Source: Hydrogenophaga sp.
GTDB taxonomy: Bacteria; Pseudomonadota; Gammaproteobacteria; Burkholderiales; Burkholderiaceae_C
Direction: 5' to 3'
DNA length: 42,896 bases
Assembly: GCA_025458915.1 (NCBI GenBank)
Contig: JALORL010000006.1
Coordinates: forward strand, 1 to 42,896
Position numbers and translations under genes: made by a program. The notes below the pieces were generated by a model. It ran no database searches and was not told where the DNA came from. It was given only the letters and a program-made list of their open reading frames with translations. Shown piece after piece: positions 24,289-34,380 of this stretch (position 1 is the first letter of the stretch; each line of letters opens with the position of its first letter).

Positions 24289-26259
24289 TCAGTGCGGCGC
24301 CACCGGACGGGTGCGGTACAGCTGGATCGGGCTGGTGGGTATGGCGTTGAGCACGCTGGGGCGGATCTTGCCGACCACATGCATCTCGCAGGGCTTGCAA
24401 TCAAAACGCAAGGTCAATTTTTCCTTGCCGTTGATGAGCTGCATGGGCTCCGCGCGAACCGTGCCCTGAACCCCCACCACGCCCTTGGCCTGCTTCGGGC
24501 ACAGGCTGAGGGAAAAGCGCACACAGTGCTTGGTGATCATCAGGCTCACCTCACCGGTTTCCTCATGGCTTTCGTAGGCCGAGGCGATCACCTTCACACC
24601 GTGCTTCGCATAGAAATCGCGGGCCTTGTGGTTGAACACGTTGGCCAGGTAGGTGAGTGTGTCTTCGGGGTAGGGGGCCGGTGGTTCCACCGGCGTGGCG
24701 CGGGGTAGCCTTTGCCAAGCCGTGGCGCGTGCCTCCTCGAGGGCCTCAATGGCCTCGCGGCGCAGGGCGTTGAGCTGGGAGGCCGGCACGAAGCGGGGTG
24801 CCTTGAGGTCGAGCTGGATGTCGGTGGCTTCGAAAATGGTATCGCCAAGACGGCCCAGACCGTCGCGCAGCTTGGCCTCGGCTTGGACCGGGTCCCGCGC
24901 GGTGTCCAGTGCGATCGGCACCGCAGCGCTCGCTGTGTGGCCATCTTCGTCGGTGACCACCATCGTCAGACCCTCTGCGGTTTCCGACAACTGCAGCCAG
25001 GCGCCGATTCGTCGGTCGGACGATTTCTTTTCCAGGCCGCGCACCCAGTCCATGTCGCGGTTGCGGTTGATCTGCGTGTTCTTGCGCAAGTCCTTGAAGC
25101 CTGCCACGGGGTCCTTGGGATACACCCGCCATTGGCCCCGGGCCGCGTTGATGGCTTCGGCGCGGTTGATCTGCAACCCGATCAGCTCCTTCTGCAGGTC
25201 GTGGTAACAGAGGCCATCGCCGTTGTGCAGCGTGGTGCTCGCGTCGTCGAGCTGCAGTTCCACCGACGTGGCGTTCACCTTCGTGACCCAGCCGATGGGG
25301 CGGCCCGGGTTCTTGGGCGTATCGAACGCACCGATGTCGTCCTTGCGGCCTTGCACGAAGTAGTCGGTGAACTCGCGGTTGAAGTTCTGGTTCGGATCGG
25401 GTGTGAAGCTGAAGCGGCAGCGCCCGCTGCTGGCGCGCGCCAGCGCGGGGCGCTCTTCAAGGATCTCGTCGAACAGCAGGCGGTAGTGGGCGGTGATGTT
25501 CTTCACATAGCCCATGTCCTTGTAGCGGCCCTCGATCTTGAAGCTGCGGGCGCCAGCGTCGATGAGCGCGCGCAGGTTGTCGCTCTGGTTGTTGTCCTTC
25601 ATGGACAGCACGTGCTTGTCGTGCGCCACCACGCGCCCCAGGTGGTCTTTCACCTCGTAGGGCAGGCGGCAGGCCTGGGAACAGTCGCCGCGGTTGGCGC
25701 TGCGACCGGTGTGGGCATGGCTGATGAAGCACTGGCCGCTGTAGGCCACGCACAGCGCGCCGTGGATGAAGAACTCCACGATGCAGCGCTCGGCGTCGAG
25801 CGATTCATAAATGGCACGGATCTGCGGCAGCGTGAGTTCGCGCGCCAGCACCAGCTTGGACAGGCCGGCGTCCTGCAGAAAGCGGGCCTTCTCCGGCGTG
25901 CGGATGTCGGTTTGTGTGCTGGCGTGCAGCTGGATCGGTGGCAGATCCAGCTCCAGCAGGCCCATGTCCTGGATGATCAGCGCGTCGGCACCCGCGTCGT
26001 ACAGCTGCCAGGCCAGCTTGCGGGCGGGCTCCAGCTCGTCGTCGCGCAGGATGGTGTTGACCGTCACGTACACGCGGCTGCCGAAGCGGTGGGCGTGGCG
26101 CGCAAGCCGGGCAATGTCCTGCACCCGGTTGTCTGCACTGGTGCGGGCACCAAACGATGGGCCACCAATGTAGACCGCATCGGCCCCATGGCTCACGGCC
26201 TCGATACCGATGTCGGCGTCGCGCGCGGGAGAAAGCAGTTCGATGTGGTGCGGCAGCAT
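24289..26259 (-). CDS. rlhA: Peptidase U32 family protein, RlhA/YdcP-like 23S rRNA hydroxylation enzyme
   Basis: ELLSPARDADIGIEAVSHGADAVYIGG, FIHGALCVAYSGQCFISHAHTGRSANRGDCSQACRLPY, FKIEGRYKDMGYVKNITAHYR; full-length resemblance to E. coli YdcP as recalled. Confidence 0.9.
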   Translation of the reverse strand: MLPHHIELLSPARDADIGIEAVSHGADAVYIGGPSFGARTSADNRVQDIARLARHAHRFGSRVYVTVNTILRDDELEPARKLAWQLYDAGADALIIQDMGLLELDLPPIQLHASTQTDIRTPEKARFLQDAGLSKLVLARELTLPQIRAIYESLDAERCIVEFFIHGALCVAYSGQCFISHAHTGRSANRGDCSQACRLPYEVKDHLGRVVAHDKHVLSMKDNNQSDNLRALIDAGARSFKIEGRYKDMGYVKNITAHYRLLFDEILEERPALARASSGRCRFSFTPDPNQNFNREFTDYFVQGRKDDIGAFDTPKNPGRPIGWVTKVNATSVELQLDDASTTLHNGDGLCYHDLQKELIGLQINRAEAINAARGQWRVYPKDPVAGFKDLRKNTQINRNRDMDWVRGLEKKSSDRRIGAWLQLSETAEGLTMVVTDEDGHTASAAVPIALDTARDPVQAEAKLRDGLGRLGDTIFEATDIQLDLKAPRFVPASQLNALRREAIEALEEARATAWQRLPRATPVEPPAPYPEDTLTYLANVFNHKARDFYAKHGVKVIASAYESHEETGEVSLMITKHCVRFSLSLCPKQAKGVVGVQGTVRAEPMQLINGKEKLTLRFDCKPCEMHVVGKIRPSVLNAIPTSPIQLYRTRPVAPH

Positions 26260-26329
26260 GGCGGGTCCGTGCAGAATCCGGGCGGAAAGCAGCCCGTGGC
26301 GAAGGCCGATATTGTCCTGGAGATTTCCC

Positions 26330-27091
26330 ATGTCCACATCCACTTCTACCCCTAGCTTCAACCCCCTGGGCAACACCGCCATTGTTCTGGTGCACGGTGC
26401 CTGGCACGGAGCCTGGTGCTGGGGCCGCGTACTGCCTCTGCTGCGCGGGGGCGGGGCACTGACCCACGCGGTCACACTCACCGGGCTGGGAGAGCGGGCC
26501 CATCTGCTGTCGCCCGCGGTGGACCTGAACACCCACATCCAGGACGTGATCGGACTGATCGAGTCCGAGGAATTGCAGAGGGTGCTGTTGGTGGGGCACA
26601 GCTATGCTGGCATGGTGATCACCGGTGTGGCCGATCGGCTGGAAGGCGAACGGCCGGGGCTGCTGCGCCGCCTGGTTTACCTGGACGCAGCTTTGCCGTA
26701 CCCCGGTGACAGCTGGAGCAGCCACCACAGCGACGAAACGCGCGCGACCCGCATCGCCGCCGCCCAGGCCAGCGGCGGGCTCAGCTTGCCGCCGCCCGAC
26801 TCTGCGCTGTTCGGCCTGAGCGGCGCCGACCGCGACTGGGTGAACCGACGCCAGACCCCACAGCCGTTCAGGCTGTATCAGCAACCGCTGGACTTTGACG
26901 CCGACCGCGTGGCGCGGATTCCCCGTACCTTCATCGACTGCACTATGCCGGCCCTGGCCACCATCGCGCCGGCCCGTCGGCGTGCGCGCAGCGAGCCCGG
27001 CTGGCAGGTGCTGGAAATGGCCACCGGTCACGACCCCATGGTGAGCGAACCGGTCGCACTGGCCCATCTGCTGCTGGACTTGTGCCGGTAG
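26330..27091 (+). CDS. Alpha/beta hydrolase
   Basis: IVLVHGAWHGAWCWGRVLPLL, nucleophile elbow GHSYAGM, C-terminal GHDPMVSEP. Confidence 0.9.
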   Translation: MSTSTSTPSFNPLGNTAIVLVHGAWHGAWCWGRVLPLLRGGGALTHAVTLTGLGERAHLLSPAVDLNTHIQDVIGLIESEELQRVLLVGHSYAGMVITGVADRLEGERPGLLRRLVYLDAALPYPGDSWSSHHSDETRATRIAAAQASGGLSLPPPDSALFGLSGADRDWVNRRQTPQPFRLYQQPLDFDADRVARIPRTFIDCTMPALATIAPARRRARSEPGWQVLEMATGHDPMVSEPVALAHLLLDLCR

Positions 27092-27132
27092 GCCGACGGC
27101 GCGGACTCAACAAAAGATCCGGAGGAACAGAT

Positions 27133-28701
27133 TTGTCTCTTGCCAGTCTGAATCAAACCATTGTCCGATTCCCGATGTGTCTGGCAGTGCTGCTCGCCGC
27201 TACAGCCGCACATGCCCAGACCCCCGTGTGCGACCGGGGCGATCGCGACTGGGAGATGGAAACGTTCGGCATCGCCGTGCCATCCCCCCCACCCGTGGAC
27301 CTCAGCCGTCTTCCCACGCGACTCATCGAACGGCACTATGTCGGGCCCTACCGCATGGCTGCCATGCTGGCACGCGGCGATTTCAATGCGCTGCAGGCCC
27401 ACTGGGACGAAATTGCCGCGCTCACCGACCGCACGGAACAGATGCGCGCCACCGTGCGCAGCCTCGATGCGCTGGAAAAGCGTGGCATGACCCTGTTGCA
27501 CCAGGCACAGGCCTGGCACGCACGCAACCCCCAGTCGGCCGCGGCACAGCTCATTCTTGCGACGGCGTGGAAGCACGCGGCCTACGAAGTGCACCGGGAC
27601 CGCTACGTGCCCGAGCGGGCGGGTGGGTATTTCCACCGTCCCCACTTTCGGGCCCGGCAGGCGCTGCCCCTGGTGGACGCGCTGCTGGCACAAGGCGGTT
27701 TTTATGCCATGGCCGCCCGCGAGGTGGATCTGCCGGTGCGCTTCCTGCTGAGCGATGCAGACCTCGACGCCGCCTGGAACCGCTACCTGGAGCTGATCGA
27801 ATTCGCTCCCCACTACGAATGGCTGTACCTGCGCGCCGCCGGCCACGCCAGCACGCCGCACAACCCGCAGTTGCGGGAGCAGCGGTTTGCGCAACTCCGT
27901 GGGCTTGCCGACCGCCTGCAACTGCCCCAGCCGCACCGCACCACGCTCGATCAAACCCTGGAAGAGTTCGTTCGCGGCACCGCGCGCGATCCCAGCCCCC
28001 AGGTGTGGAGGCCCTACTGGGAAGCACGCGTGAAAGTGGCACCCACATTGGCCAACACCGCAGGATGGCTGGATGCCGAACACCGCGCCGGCAACTGGAC
28101 CAGCGTGATCGGCCTGGCCGACCGGATGCTCGCCATGCAACCGCACCATCTGCGCGCACTGGAGCGCAAGGCCTGGGCATTGCGGCAGCTGAACCGGCCC
28201 CGGGAGTCCTACGAAGCTGTTTTCGCCGCCATGGTGCTGGGGAGCGACTGGGCATCGAACGAAATCGTGCAGGCCCATGTTCACGGTGGTCTGGGCGTGT
28301 CGGTGCGCGACTTTGATGCCTTGTACGCCCACTGCGCCCTCGGGGCCACGCTGGGCCTGGCCAGTGCGGCCAACTGCCTCGGTTCTGCGCACACCGAAGG
28401 GTTTGGAGGCGCGCCGCGCAACAACAGCGTCGCGCTGGGCTGGCACCTGATCGGTGCACGGGGCGGTCACGCGTCGTCGGCCCATGATCTGGCGGTGTTG
28501 TTGCCCAGGATCGTCAACCAACCCGAGCAAAAGCAAGCGGTTGAGCTGGCATCGGCCCACTGGGTCCGGCGGGCGGCCGCACACGACCATGCGCCGTCGC
28601 AAACCCGGTTGGCGGCGCGGCCCGACTGGGGTCTTCTGTGCCTGCCCGACAACCGAACCTGGTTCCGGAAGCTCTATCAGCGGTGGTTCAGTGGTGAATG
28701 A
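27133..28701 (+). CDS. Secreted hypothetical protein with TPR/Sel1-like and possible DUF4034-like region (TTG start)
   Basis: GGAGG SD before TTG; signal peptide (MCLAVLLAATAAHAQ); helical repeat-rich sequence. Confidence 0.6.
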   Translation: MSLASLNQTIVRFPMCLAVLLAATAAHAQTPVCDRGDRDWEMETFGIAVPSPPPVDLSRLPTRLIERHYVGPYRMAAMLARGDFNALQAHWDEIAALTDRTEQMRATVRSLDALEKRGMTLLHQAQAWHARNPQSAAAQLILATAWKHAAYEVHRDRYVPERAGGYFHRPHFRARQALPLVDALLAQGGFYAMAAREVDLPVRFLLSDADLDAAWNRYLELIEFAPHYEWLYLRAAGHASTPHNPQLREQRFAQLRGLADRLQLPQPHRTTLDQTLEEFVRGTARDPSPQVWRPYWEARVKVAPTLANTAGWLDAEHRAGNWTSVIGLADRMLAMQPHHLRALERKAWALRQLNRPRESYEAVFAAMVLGSDWASNEIVQAHVHGGLGVSVRDFDALYAHCALGATLGLASAANCLGSAHTEGFGGAPRNNSVALGWHLIGARGGHASSAHDLAVLLPRIVNQPEQKQAVELASAHWVRRAAAHDHAPSQTRLAARPDWGLLCLPDNRTWFRKLYQRWFSGE

Positions 28702-28720
28702 CCGGGCGGTGAGCCATCAC

Positions 28721-29476
28721 ATGGCAATCGGTGCACCGGGCCGTCTGGACCGCGTGGACCAGCTGCGCGCGCTCGCCATGTTGTGGATGACGGTGTTCCA
28801 CTTCTGCTTCGACCTCAACCACTTCGGGTTCATGGAAGAGAACTTCTACCGCGACCCGTTCTGGACCTGGCAGCGCACGGCCATCGTGAGCCTGTTCCTG
28901 TTCACGGCCGGTCTGTCGCAGGCGATCGCCTCCGCCAACGGGCAGGACTGGTCGCGCTTCTGGCGGCGTTGGGTGCAAATTGCAGCGGCTGCGCTGCTGG
29001 TCAGCTTCGGCTCCTGGCTGATGTTTCCGAAGACTTTCATCTATTTCGGGGTACTGCACGGTGTGGCCGTGATGCTGGTGGTGGCACGGATCACGGTGGG
29101 CTGGGGCGTCTGGCTGTGGCCACTGGGTGCGCTGGCAATTTCGGTGCCGATGTGGGCGCCAATGATCCTCCAGCCCGGGTCAGCGCTGGAATTTCTCAAC
29201 ACCAGGGGATGGAACGCGTTGGGGTTCATCAGCCGCAAGCCCGTCACCGAGGACTATGTGCCCCTGCTGCCCTGGCTGGGCGTGGTGTGGTGGGGCGTGG
29301 CCGCAGGGCAATGGATGTTGCGGCGCCGCCCGGGTTGGCTCGGAGCGGGCGGCAAGCCGCTTGGTGGCATGGGCACCCGGTTGGCGGTGCTCGGCCGCTG
29401 GAGCCTGAGCTACTACTTGCTGCACCAGCCGGTCATGATCGGCCTGCTGGGTGTCTTGGCATGGGCGCTTCGCTGA
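28721..29476 (+). CDS. DUF1624-like (heparan-alpha-glucosaminide N-acetyltransferase-like) multi-TM protein (GTG starts at 28691 or 28694 also possible)
   Basis: RLDRVDQLRALAMLWMTVFHFCFDLNHFGF...FLFTAGLSQAIA...FGVLHGVAVMLVVAR; C-terminal SLSYYLLHQPVMIGLL. Confidence 0.85.
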   Translation: MAIGAPGRLDRVDQLRALAMLWMTVFHFCFDLNHFGFMEENFYRDPFWTWQRTAIVSLFLFTAGLSQAIASANGQDWSRFWRRWVQIAAAALLVSFGSWLMFPKTFIYFGVLHGVAVMLVVARITVGWGVWLWPLGALAISVPMWAPMILQPGSALEFLNTRGWNALGFISRKPVTEDYVPLLPWLGVVWWGVAAGQWMLRRRPGWLGAGGKPLGGMGTRLAVLGRWSLSYYLLHQPVMIGLLGVLAWALR

Positions 29477-29507
29477 GACGCCGTCCTGCAGGGGCGGGAT
29501 CGCGTGT

Positions 29508-30941
29508 TCAGCGTGCGCCGTCCACGATCTGGTCGAGCACGTCGGCCAATGCCTCCACCAGTGTCTGAACGTGGGCTTCCGTGGTGTGCGGGCACACCAG
29601 CATCATGTTGTGGAACGGGGTGATCAGCACCCCGCGATTCAGCAACCCCAGGTGGATCAGTTGTTCCAGTTCGGCATCGAGAACACCACCGGCTTCTTGG
29701 CCGTTACCGGGAGGTTCTGCGCAGAACTGGAATTCGACCCGGGCCCCCAGTTCGGTCACACACCAGGGCAGGCGCCGCCCGGCCAGTACGGTCCGGATGC
29801 CTTCGGCCAGCTGGTGCGCCAGCGGCAGCATGTGGTTGTAGGCATCGGGCGTCATGACCTCGGTGAGTGTGGCTCGCATCGCAGCCATGCTCAGCATGTT
29901 GCCGGTCAGGGTCGTGCCGATGCCGCTGTGGCCCGGAGGAGCCTCCGCTTTTGCCCGCACGCAGCGTTGCGCCAGTTCAGCGCGCATGCCGTATGCCGCG
30001 CTGGGAATGCCGCCGGCGATCGGTTTTCCCAGCACCAGCGCATCGGGCTGGATGCCGTATGCCCGGCAGTAGCCACCCGGCCCAGTACTGATGGTGTGGG
30101 TTTCGTCCATCACCAGCCAGGCACCGTGTGCCTGGATCAACCGCTGTGCGGCGTCCCAGAAACCGGGGTCCGGCAGCACCATGCCGATGTTGGTCATGGC
30201 GGGTTCAGCCAGCACGCAGGCCACATCGCCCTGGGCCAACGCCGACTCCAGGGCGGGCAGATCGTTGAATTCCACTACCACGGTGTGTTCCAGCAGGTTG
30301 TGCACCTGGCCCAGCAGGCTGTCGCGCTGGGTCGGAACCCCCTGGACCAGATCGACAAACACGTCTTCGATGGTGCCGTGGTAGCAGCCATTGAACACCA
30401 GCAGCTTGTTGCGACCACTGGCCGCCCGCAGCCAGCGCACCACGTAGCGGTTGGCGTCGGTTGCGCTTAGCGCAAACTGCCAGAAAGGCAGACCGAAGCG
30501 TTCGCTCAGCGCGCCCGCCACCAGCGCTGCATCCTCCGTCGCCAACATGGCGGTGAAACCAAGTTCCGCCTGGCGTTTTAGGGCAGCCTGGACCGGCGCA
30601 GGAGCATGGCCGAACATGGCGCCGGTGTCGCCCAGGCAAAAGTCCACCAGCGCATGCCCGTCCACGTCGGTCACGACCGCGCCTTGCGCGCTTTCCAGGT
30701 GCAATGCGAACGGGGTGCCCCAGTCGCGCATCCAGTGCAGCGGGACGCCAAACAGAAGGTGGGCATTCGCCCGGTCGGCCAGGGCTGCCGAGCGCGGGTG
30801 GCGCAGTTGAAACGCTTGGCGTTCCCGTTCCAGAAACGCCAATGCCTTGGGCCAGTCAATCCCAGAACGGCCAAGGCGGGCATTGGATGGCGAATCATGA
30901 ACAACAGAATTCAAGGCAGGGCTCCCGTTCACGCGATGCAC
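29508..30941 (-). CDS. Class III aminotransferase (glutamate-1-semialdehyde aminotransferase-like; GTG start)
   Basis: VTDVDGHALVDFCLGDTGAMFGHAPAPV, NGCYHGT, PLP-lysine region DALVLGKPIAGGIPSAAYG. Confidence 0.88.
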   Translation of the reverse strand: MHRVNGSPALNSVVHDSPSNARLGRSGIDWPKALAFLERERQAFQLRHPRSAALADRANAHLLFGVPLHWMRDWGTPFALHLESAQGAVVTDVDGHALVDFCLGDTGAMFGHAPAPVQAALKRQAELGFTAMLATEDAALVAGALSERFGLPFWQFALSATDANRYVVRWLRAASGRNKLLVFNGCYHGTIEDVFVDLVQGVPTQRDSLLGQVHNLLEHTVVVEFNDLPALESALAQGDVACVLAEPAMTNIGMVLPDPGFWDAAQRLIQAHGAWLVMDETHTISTGPGGYCRAYGIQPDALVLGKPIAGGIPSAAYGMRAELAQRCVRAKAEAPPGHSGIGTTLTGNMLSMAAMRATLTEVMTPDAYNHMLPLAHQLAEGIRTVLAGRRLPWCVTELGARVEFQFCAEPPGNGQEAGGVLDAELEQLIHLGLLNRGVLITPFHNMMLVCPHTTEAHVQTLVEALADVLDQIVDGAR

Positions 30942-31049
30942 CCAGCATTCAAGCAGAGGAAGTTCGGCAAAGCGTGTCCAATCGCACCAGACGGCTTGGC
31001 ACCATTGCTTGCCCGCACCACTTGTGCACTCGCCCGGCTACAAACAGCG

Positions 31050-31072
31050 AAAAAAAAGCGGCCGAAGCCGCT
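31050..31072 (-). terminator. Rho-independent terminator downstream of the PPIase gene
   Basis: On the minus strand AGCGGC-TTCG-GCCGCT-TTTTTTT. Confidence 0.9.
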
Positions 31073-31097
31073 TTCTTGCCACCCATGCACCGGGGAC

Positions 31098-31877
31098 TTA
31101 CTGGACCTTCGCCTTCTCCCGCAGCGATTGCTGGAATTGCGTCATTTTCTGTTGCGTCATCTGCTGCTCGATCTGTGGCTTCACTTCGTCGAAGGCAGGC
31201 AGTTGTGCTTCACGGATATCGTCCACGCGGATGACGTGCCAACCGAACTGGCTCTTCACCGGCTGCTCGGTCATCTGGCCCTTGTCCAGCTTCACCATGG
31301 CCTCGGAGAATTCGGTGACATAACTGGCGGCTGCCGCCCAGTCGAGATCGCCACCGTTGGCACCGGATCCAGGGTCCTTTGACTGCTTCTTGGCAATGTC
31401 CTCGAACTTGGCGCCGCCCTTGATGGACGCCACGATGGCCTTGGCCTCGTCTTCCTTTTCCACCAGGATGTGGCGCGCACGGTATTCCTTGCCGCTGTTG
31501 GCCGCCTTGAACTTGTCGTACTCGGCGCGCATTTCGGCTTCTGTCACAGGGTTCTTGGCCTGGTAGTCGGCAAACAGGGCACGGATCATGATGGTCTGGC
31601 GCGCCAGCTCCATCTGGGTCTTGTAGTCTTCGGTGGCAGCAATGCCACGCTTCTGGGCTTCCTGCATGAAGATTTCGCGCAGGATGACTTCTTCCTTGAT
31701 CTGCGCCCGCACCTCGTCGTCCACCGGGCGGCCGGACGCAGCGATCTGCTTGGCCAGTGCCTCCACGCGCGAAGCGGGGACCGGCTTGCCATTGACGACC
31801 GCCACGTTCTGGGCAACGGCCAGCGGAGACGCAACGATCAGAGCGGCCAGGGTGAGTGTGGGCAGGGACAATTTCAT
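31098..31877 (-). CDS. Periplasmic parvulin-type peptidyl-prolyl cis-trans isomerase
   Basis: Signal peptide MKLSLPTLTLAALIVASPLAVAQ; parvulin core YRARHILVEKEDEAKAIVASIKGGAKFEDIAKKQSKDPGS...GWHVIRVDD. Confidence 0.92.
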   Translation of the reverse strand: MKLSLPTLTLAALIVASPLAVAQNVAVVNGKPVPASRVEALAKQIAASGRPVDDEVRAQIKEEVILREIFMQEAQKRGIAATEDYKTQMELARQTIMIRALFADYQAKNPVTEAEMRAEYDKFKAANSGKEYRARHILVEKEDEAKAIVASIKGGAKFEDIAKKQSKDPGSGANGGDLDWAAAASYVTEFSEAMVKLDKGQMTEQPVKSQFGWHVIRVDDIREAQLPAFDEVKPQIEQQMTQQKMTQFQQSLREKAKVQ

Positions 31878-31989
31878 GAGGTTCCTTGGAAAGTCAAGAT
31901 GCATTGGAGCGAGATAGAGCAGCAAAGTTGCCTGAACGCGTTGCTCCATGCTCGAGAAAATTGTTTAAAGAAGTGGGAGGCGCCAACCC

Positions 31990-32268
31990 TTAGCGCTGTA
32001 TTTCGATGGCCAGCGCGTGCAACCCGGCGCTGGTGAAATTTTGCAGCGCATCATACACAAGCCGGTGCTGCGCCACGCGGGTCAGGCCGGTGAAGGCCGG
32101 CCCGCCGATGCGCACGCGGAAGTGGGTGCCCCGGCCCAGTCCGTTGGCGCCGGCGTGGCCGGCATGGGCAGCACTTTCGTCGATCACTTCCAGGATGGAA
32201 GGCGCAAGGGCTTCCCGCAGCTGCGATTCAATGGCTGCGCACGTCGGAAGGGTGGAAGGTTCGTTCAT
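31990..32268 (-). CDS. bolA: BolA family protein
   Basis: IESQLREALAPSILEVIDESAAHAGH...HFRVRIGGPAFTGLTRVAQHRLVYDAL. Confidence 0.92.
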   Translation of the reverse strand: MNEPSTLPTCAAIESQLREALAPSILEVIDESAAHAGHAGANGLGRGTHFRVRIGGPAFTGLTRVAQHRLVYDALQNFTSAGLHALAIEIQR

Positions 32269-32290
32269 CAAGTGGCTTCCTGCATCGGCC

Positions 32291-33019
32291 TCAAGCCTTT
32301 TTTTCCGGCGCACCGGCGGTCATCACATCGTCGATTTCCAGTCCGGTCAGTCCATGGATAGTTCGCCAGAGGTAGTAAAAAATCCCCAGCAACATCAGCA
32401 TTGAGGGAATGGCAATCATCGGATAGCTGAGCAGGTTCATCCGGCCCAGTTCGGCGTTGAACGCCTCGCTGCCCGACGGACTGACAACAATCCATTTGGC
32501 CAGCACATAGTTCATCACCGACGAAAAGAAAAAGGTTCCGCTGAACCAGTAGGTTGCGCGTTGCAGACGCGCTTCGAAGATGTGGGTATTGCCGCTGCTC
32601 TCCAGGCGCTCATGGATCTTGTCGACATTGACCAGGCTCTTGTTGAACATCAGGGTGCGGATCAAAGGGTAGGGCGTGAATGTGGACACCAGGACGGCAA
32701 TACCGATCAAACCCGGAACCGCTGCTTCCTTCACTGCCAACCACTGGTTGTCGAGCTTCAGCAATCCGATGCCGCCCGTCAGCAAGACGCTGATCAATCC
32801 GAGCAGGGCAATGAAGTTGAATTTGCGGTACCTGATCAGCTCGAACAAACCCCAGCCCAATGGAAAAGCAAGAGCCAGCACCAGTGCATTGTCGGCACCC
32901 AGTTGGGCTTCACCGCTGAATTTCATCAGGATCAATGAGGGAATCAGCAGGCTGACCAGCAAATCCACAAAAGGACGGGGCTTGTGGGTTTCCGGACCGG
33001 GTCGCAGCGTGTTGCTCAT
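32291..33019 (-). CDS. VC0807-family integral membrane protein
   Basis: Multi-TM 242 aa; TPYPLIRTLMFNKSLVNVDKI...ARLQRATYWFSGTFFFSSVMNYVLAKWIV resembles the VC0807 family. Confidence 0.8.
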   Translation of the reverse strand: MSNTLRPGPETHKPRPFVDLLVSLLIPSLILMKFSGEAQLGADNALVLALAFPLGWGLFELIRYRKFNFIALLGLISVLLTGGIGLLKLDNQWLAVKEAAVPGLIGIAVLVSTFTPYPLIRTLMFNKSLVNVDKIHERLESSGNTHIFEARLQRATYWFSGTFFFSSVMNYVLAKWIVVSPSGSEAFNAELGRMNLLSYPMIAIPSMLMLLGIFYYLWRTIHGLTGLEIDDVMTAGAPEKKA

Positions 33020-33201
33020 CGCTCGAGTTTATCCGTGGCGGGATCGAACAGTGGCAAGCGCAGGGGCGATGCCCACGATCGACAGGCGCCCTTTGCCTGG
33101 AACCCGCGGCGCGAACGCTGCTCTACAGTGGAACTGGCGACCCGAGGCCATGCCGGCTCAAACTGCTCAACCGATATCCTCCAATCTGGTCTGGAAAAAC
33201 C

Positions 33202-34212
33202 ATGAACCCCACCGAACAACAAGCCCTCCTCACCATTGCGCTGCTCGCCGCCTTCTCCGATGGCAACAAGGCCGACGCTGAACGTGACGCTATCAAATCC
33301 CTCGCGGAATCTCTTGACGAGGCTGAGGGTGCAGTGCCGCTGAACCGCATTTATCAGGACGTATTGCTCAAGCGCGTGACGCTGGCCGACGCCGTCGGCC
33401 GGCTCTCCGACGAGGGCCAGCGGCAACTGGCCTATGAAATGGCGGTCTGCGTATGCGATGCGGACGGCGGGAAAACCGACGCCGAGGCGGCATTCCTTGC
33501 CGACCTGAAGTCGCGGCTAGGTTTGGGCAGCAGCAGCCTGGCGGCGTTTGAAAGCGAAGAGCAGGCGCTGGTTGCCGCAGCGGCAACCAGCCTGCCTGCG
33601 GGGGTGCCAGGACTTGCAGTCGTGGAGGAGCGTTCCAGTGCCCGCGCCGCCTCGCCCGTTGCACCGGCGGGCTCTGCACCGTTGGTCCATGCCGAACGTG
33701 ATGCTGCCTTGGACAAGATGATCCTCAAATCAGCCACGATCAACGGTGCGCTGGAACTGCTGCCCCAGTCCTGGGCGTCCATGGCCATCATTCCACTGCA
33801 GGTGCGCATGGTCTACAACATCGGCAAGGCCCATGGCGTCGAACTCGACCAGGGTCACATCCGGGAGTTCATCGCAGCCGTGGGCGTGGGCCTGACCTCG
33901 CAATACATCGAGCAGTTCGGCCGCAAATTGATCGGGGGCCTGATTGGCTCGGCGGCCGGGCGCATGATCGGAGGCATGGGCCATGCCGCTACCGGAATGG
34001 CTTTCTCCTTTGCCACCACGTACGCACTGGGGCAGGTGGCCAAGCGCTACTACGCTGGCGGGCGCGTCATGGGCACCGCTGTGCTGCGTGACACTTTTCA
34101 GCAGATGCTCGGTCCTGCCAAGCAGATGCAGACCGAATGGCTGCCCGAAATCCGCAAAACGGCCAGCACCCTCGACGCCGGCAAAGTCATGCAAATGGTG
34201 AAGGGTGGTTGA
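33202..34212 (+). CDS. TerB-like plus DUF697-like protein
   Basis: N-terminal acidic TerB-like region (LTIALLAAFSDGNKADAERDAIKSLAES); C-terminal SWASMAIIPLQVRMVYNIGKAHGVELDQGHIREFIAAVGVGL plus glycine-rich segment resembles DUF697. Confidence 0.75.
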   Translation: MNPTEQQALLTIALLAAFSDGNKADAERDAIKSLAESLDEAEGAVPLNRIYQDVLLKRVTLADAVGRLSDEGQRQLAYEMAVCVCDADGGKTDAEAAFLADLKSRLGLGSSSLAAFESEEQALVAAAATSLPAGVPGLAVVEERSSARAASPVAPAGSAPLVHAERDAALDKMILKSATINGALELLPQSWASMAIIPLQVRMVYNIGKAHGVELDQGHIREFIAAVGVGLTSQYIEQFGRKLIGGLIGSAAGRMIGGMGHAATGMAFSFATTYALGQVAKRYYAGGRVMGTAVLRDTFQQMLGPAKQMQTEWLPEIRKTASTLDAGKVMQMVKGG

Positions 34213-34278
34213 TCCCGATGCCCACACCTCGCGCAGCGTGGCAGGCAGACCGGCAACCTGGGCCGATCGAAAAGAGGG

Positions 34279-34374
34279 TGACGAGCCTTGACCCCGGCAC
34301 TGGCTACACAGTTAGGGCTGCTTGGTTCCCCACCTGACCCGGTTGGCCGCTTCACCATGCGGGAAGGCCCGTCA
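34279..34374 (-). ncRNA. ffs: Signal recognition particle RNA, 4.5S type
   Basis: Minus-strand GGGUCAGG-UGG-GGAA-CCA-AGCAGCCC is the domain IV core with GGAA tetraloop; ends pair as UGACGGGCCUU/AAGGCUCGUCA; -10 TACAAT at 34381-34386; U-rich tract (UCUUUU) follows; divergent to dnaX. Confidence 0.92.
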
Positions 34375-34380
34375 GCATCG

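Noticed and set aside
24712-26355. 547-aa plus-strand ORF opposite the rlhA-like gene
   Set aside because: Antisense artefact; the minus-strand U32 protein has strong motifs throughout.
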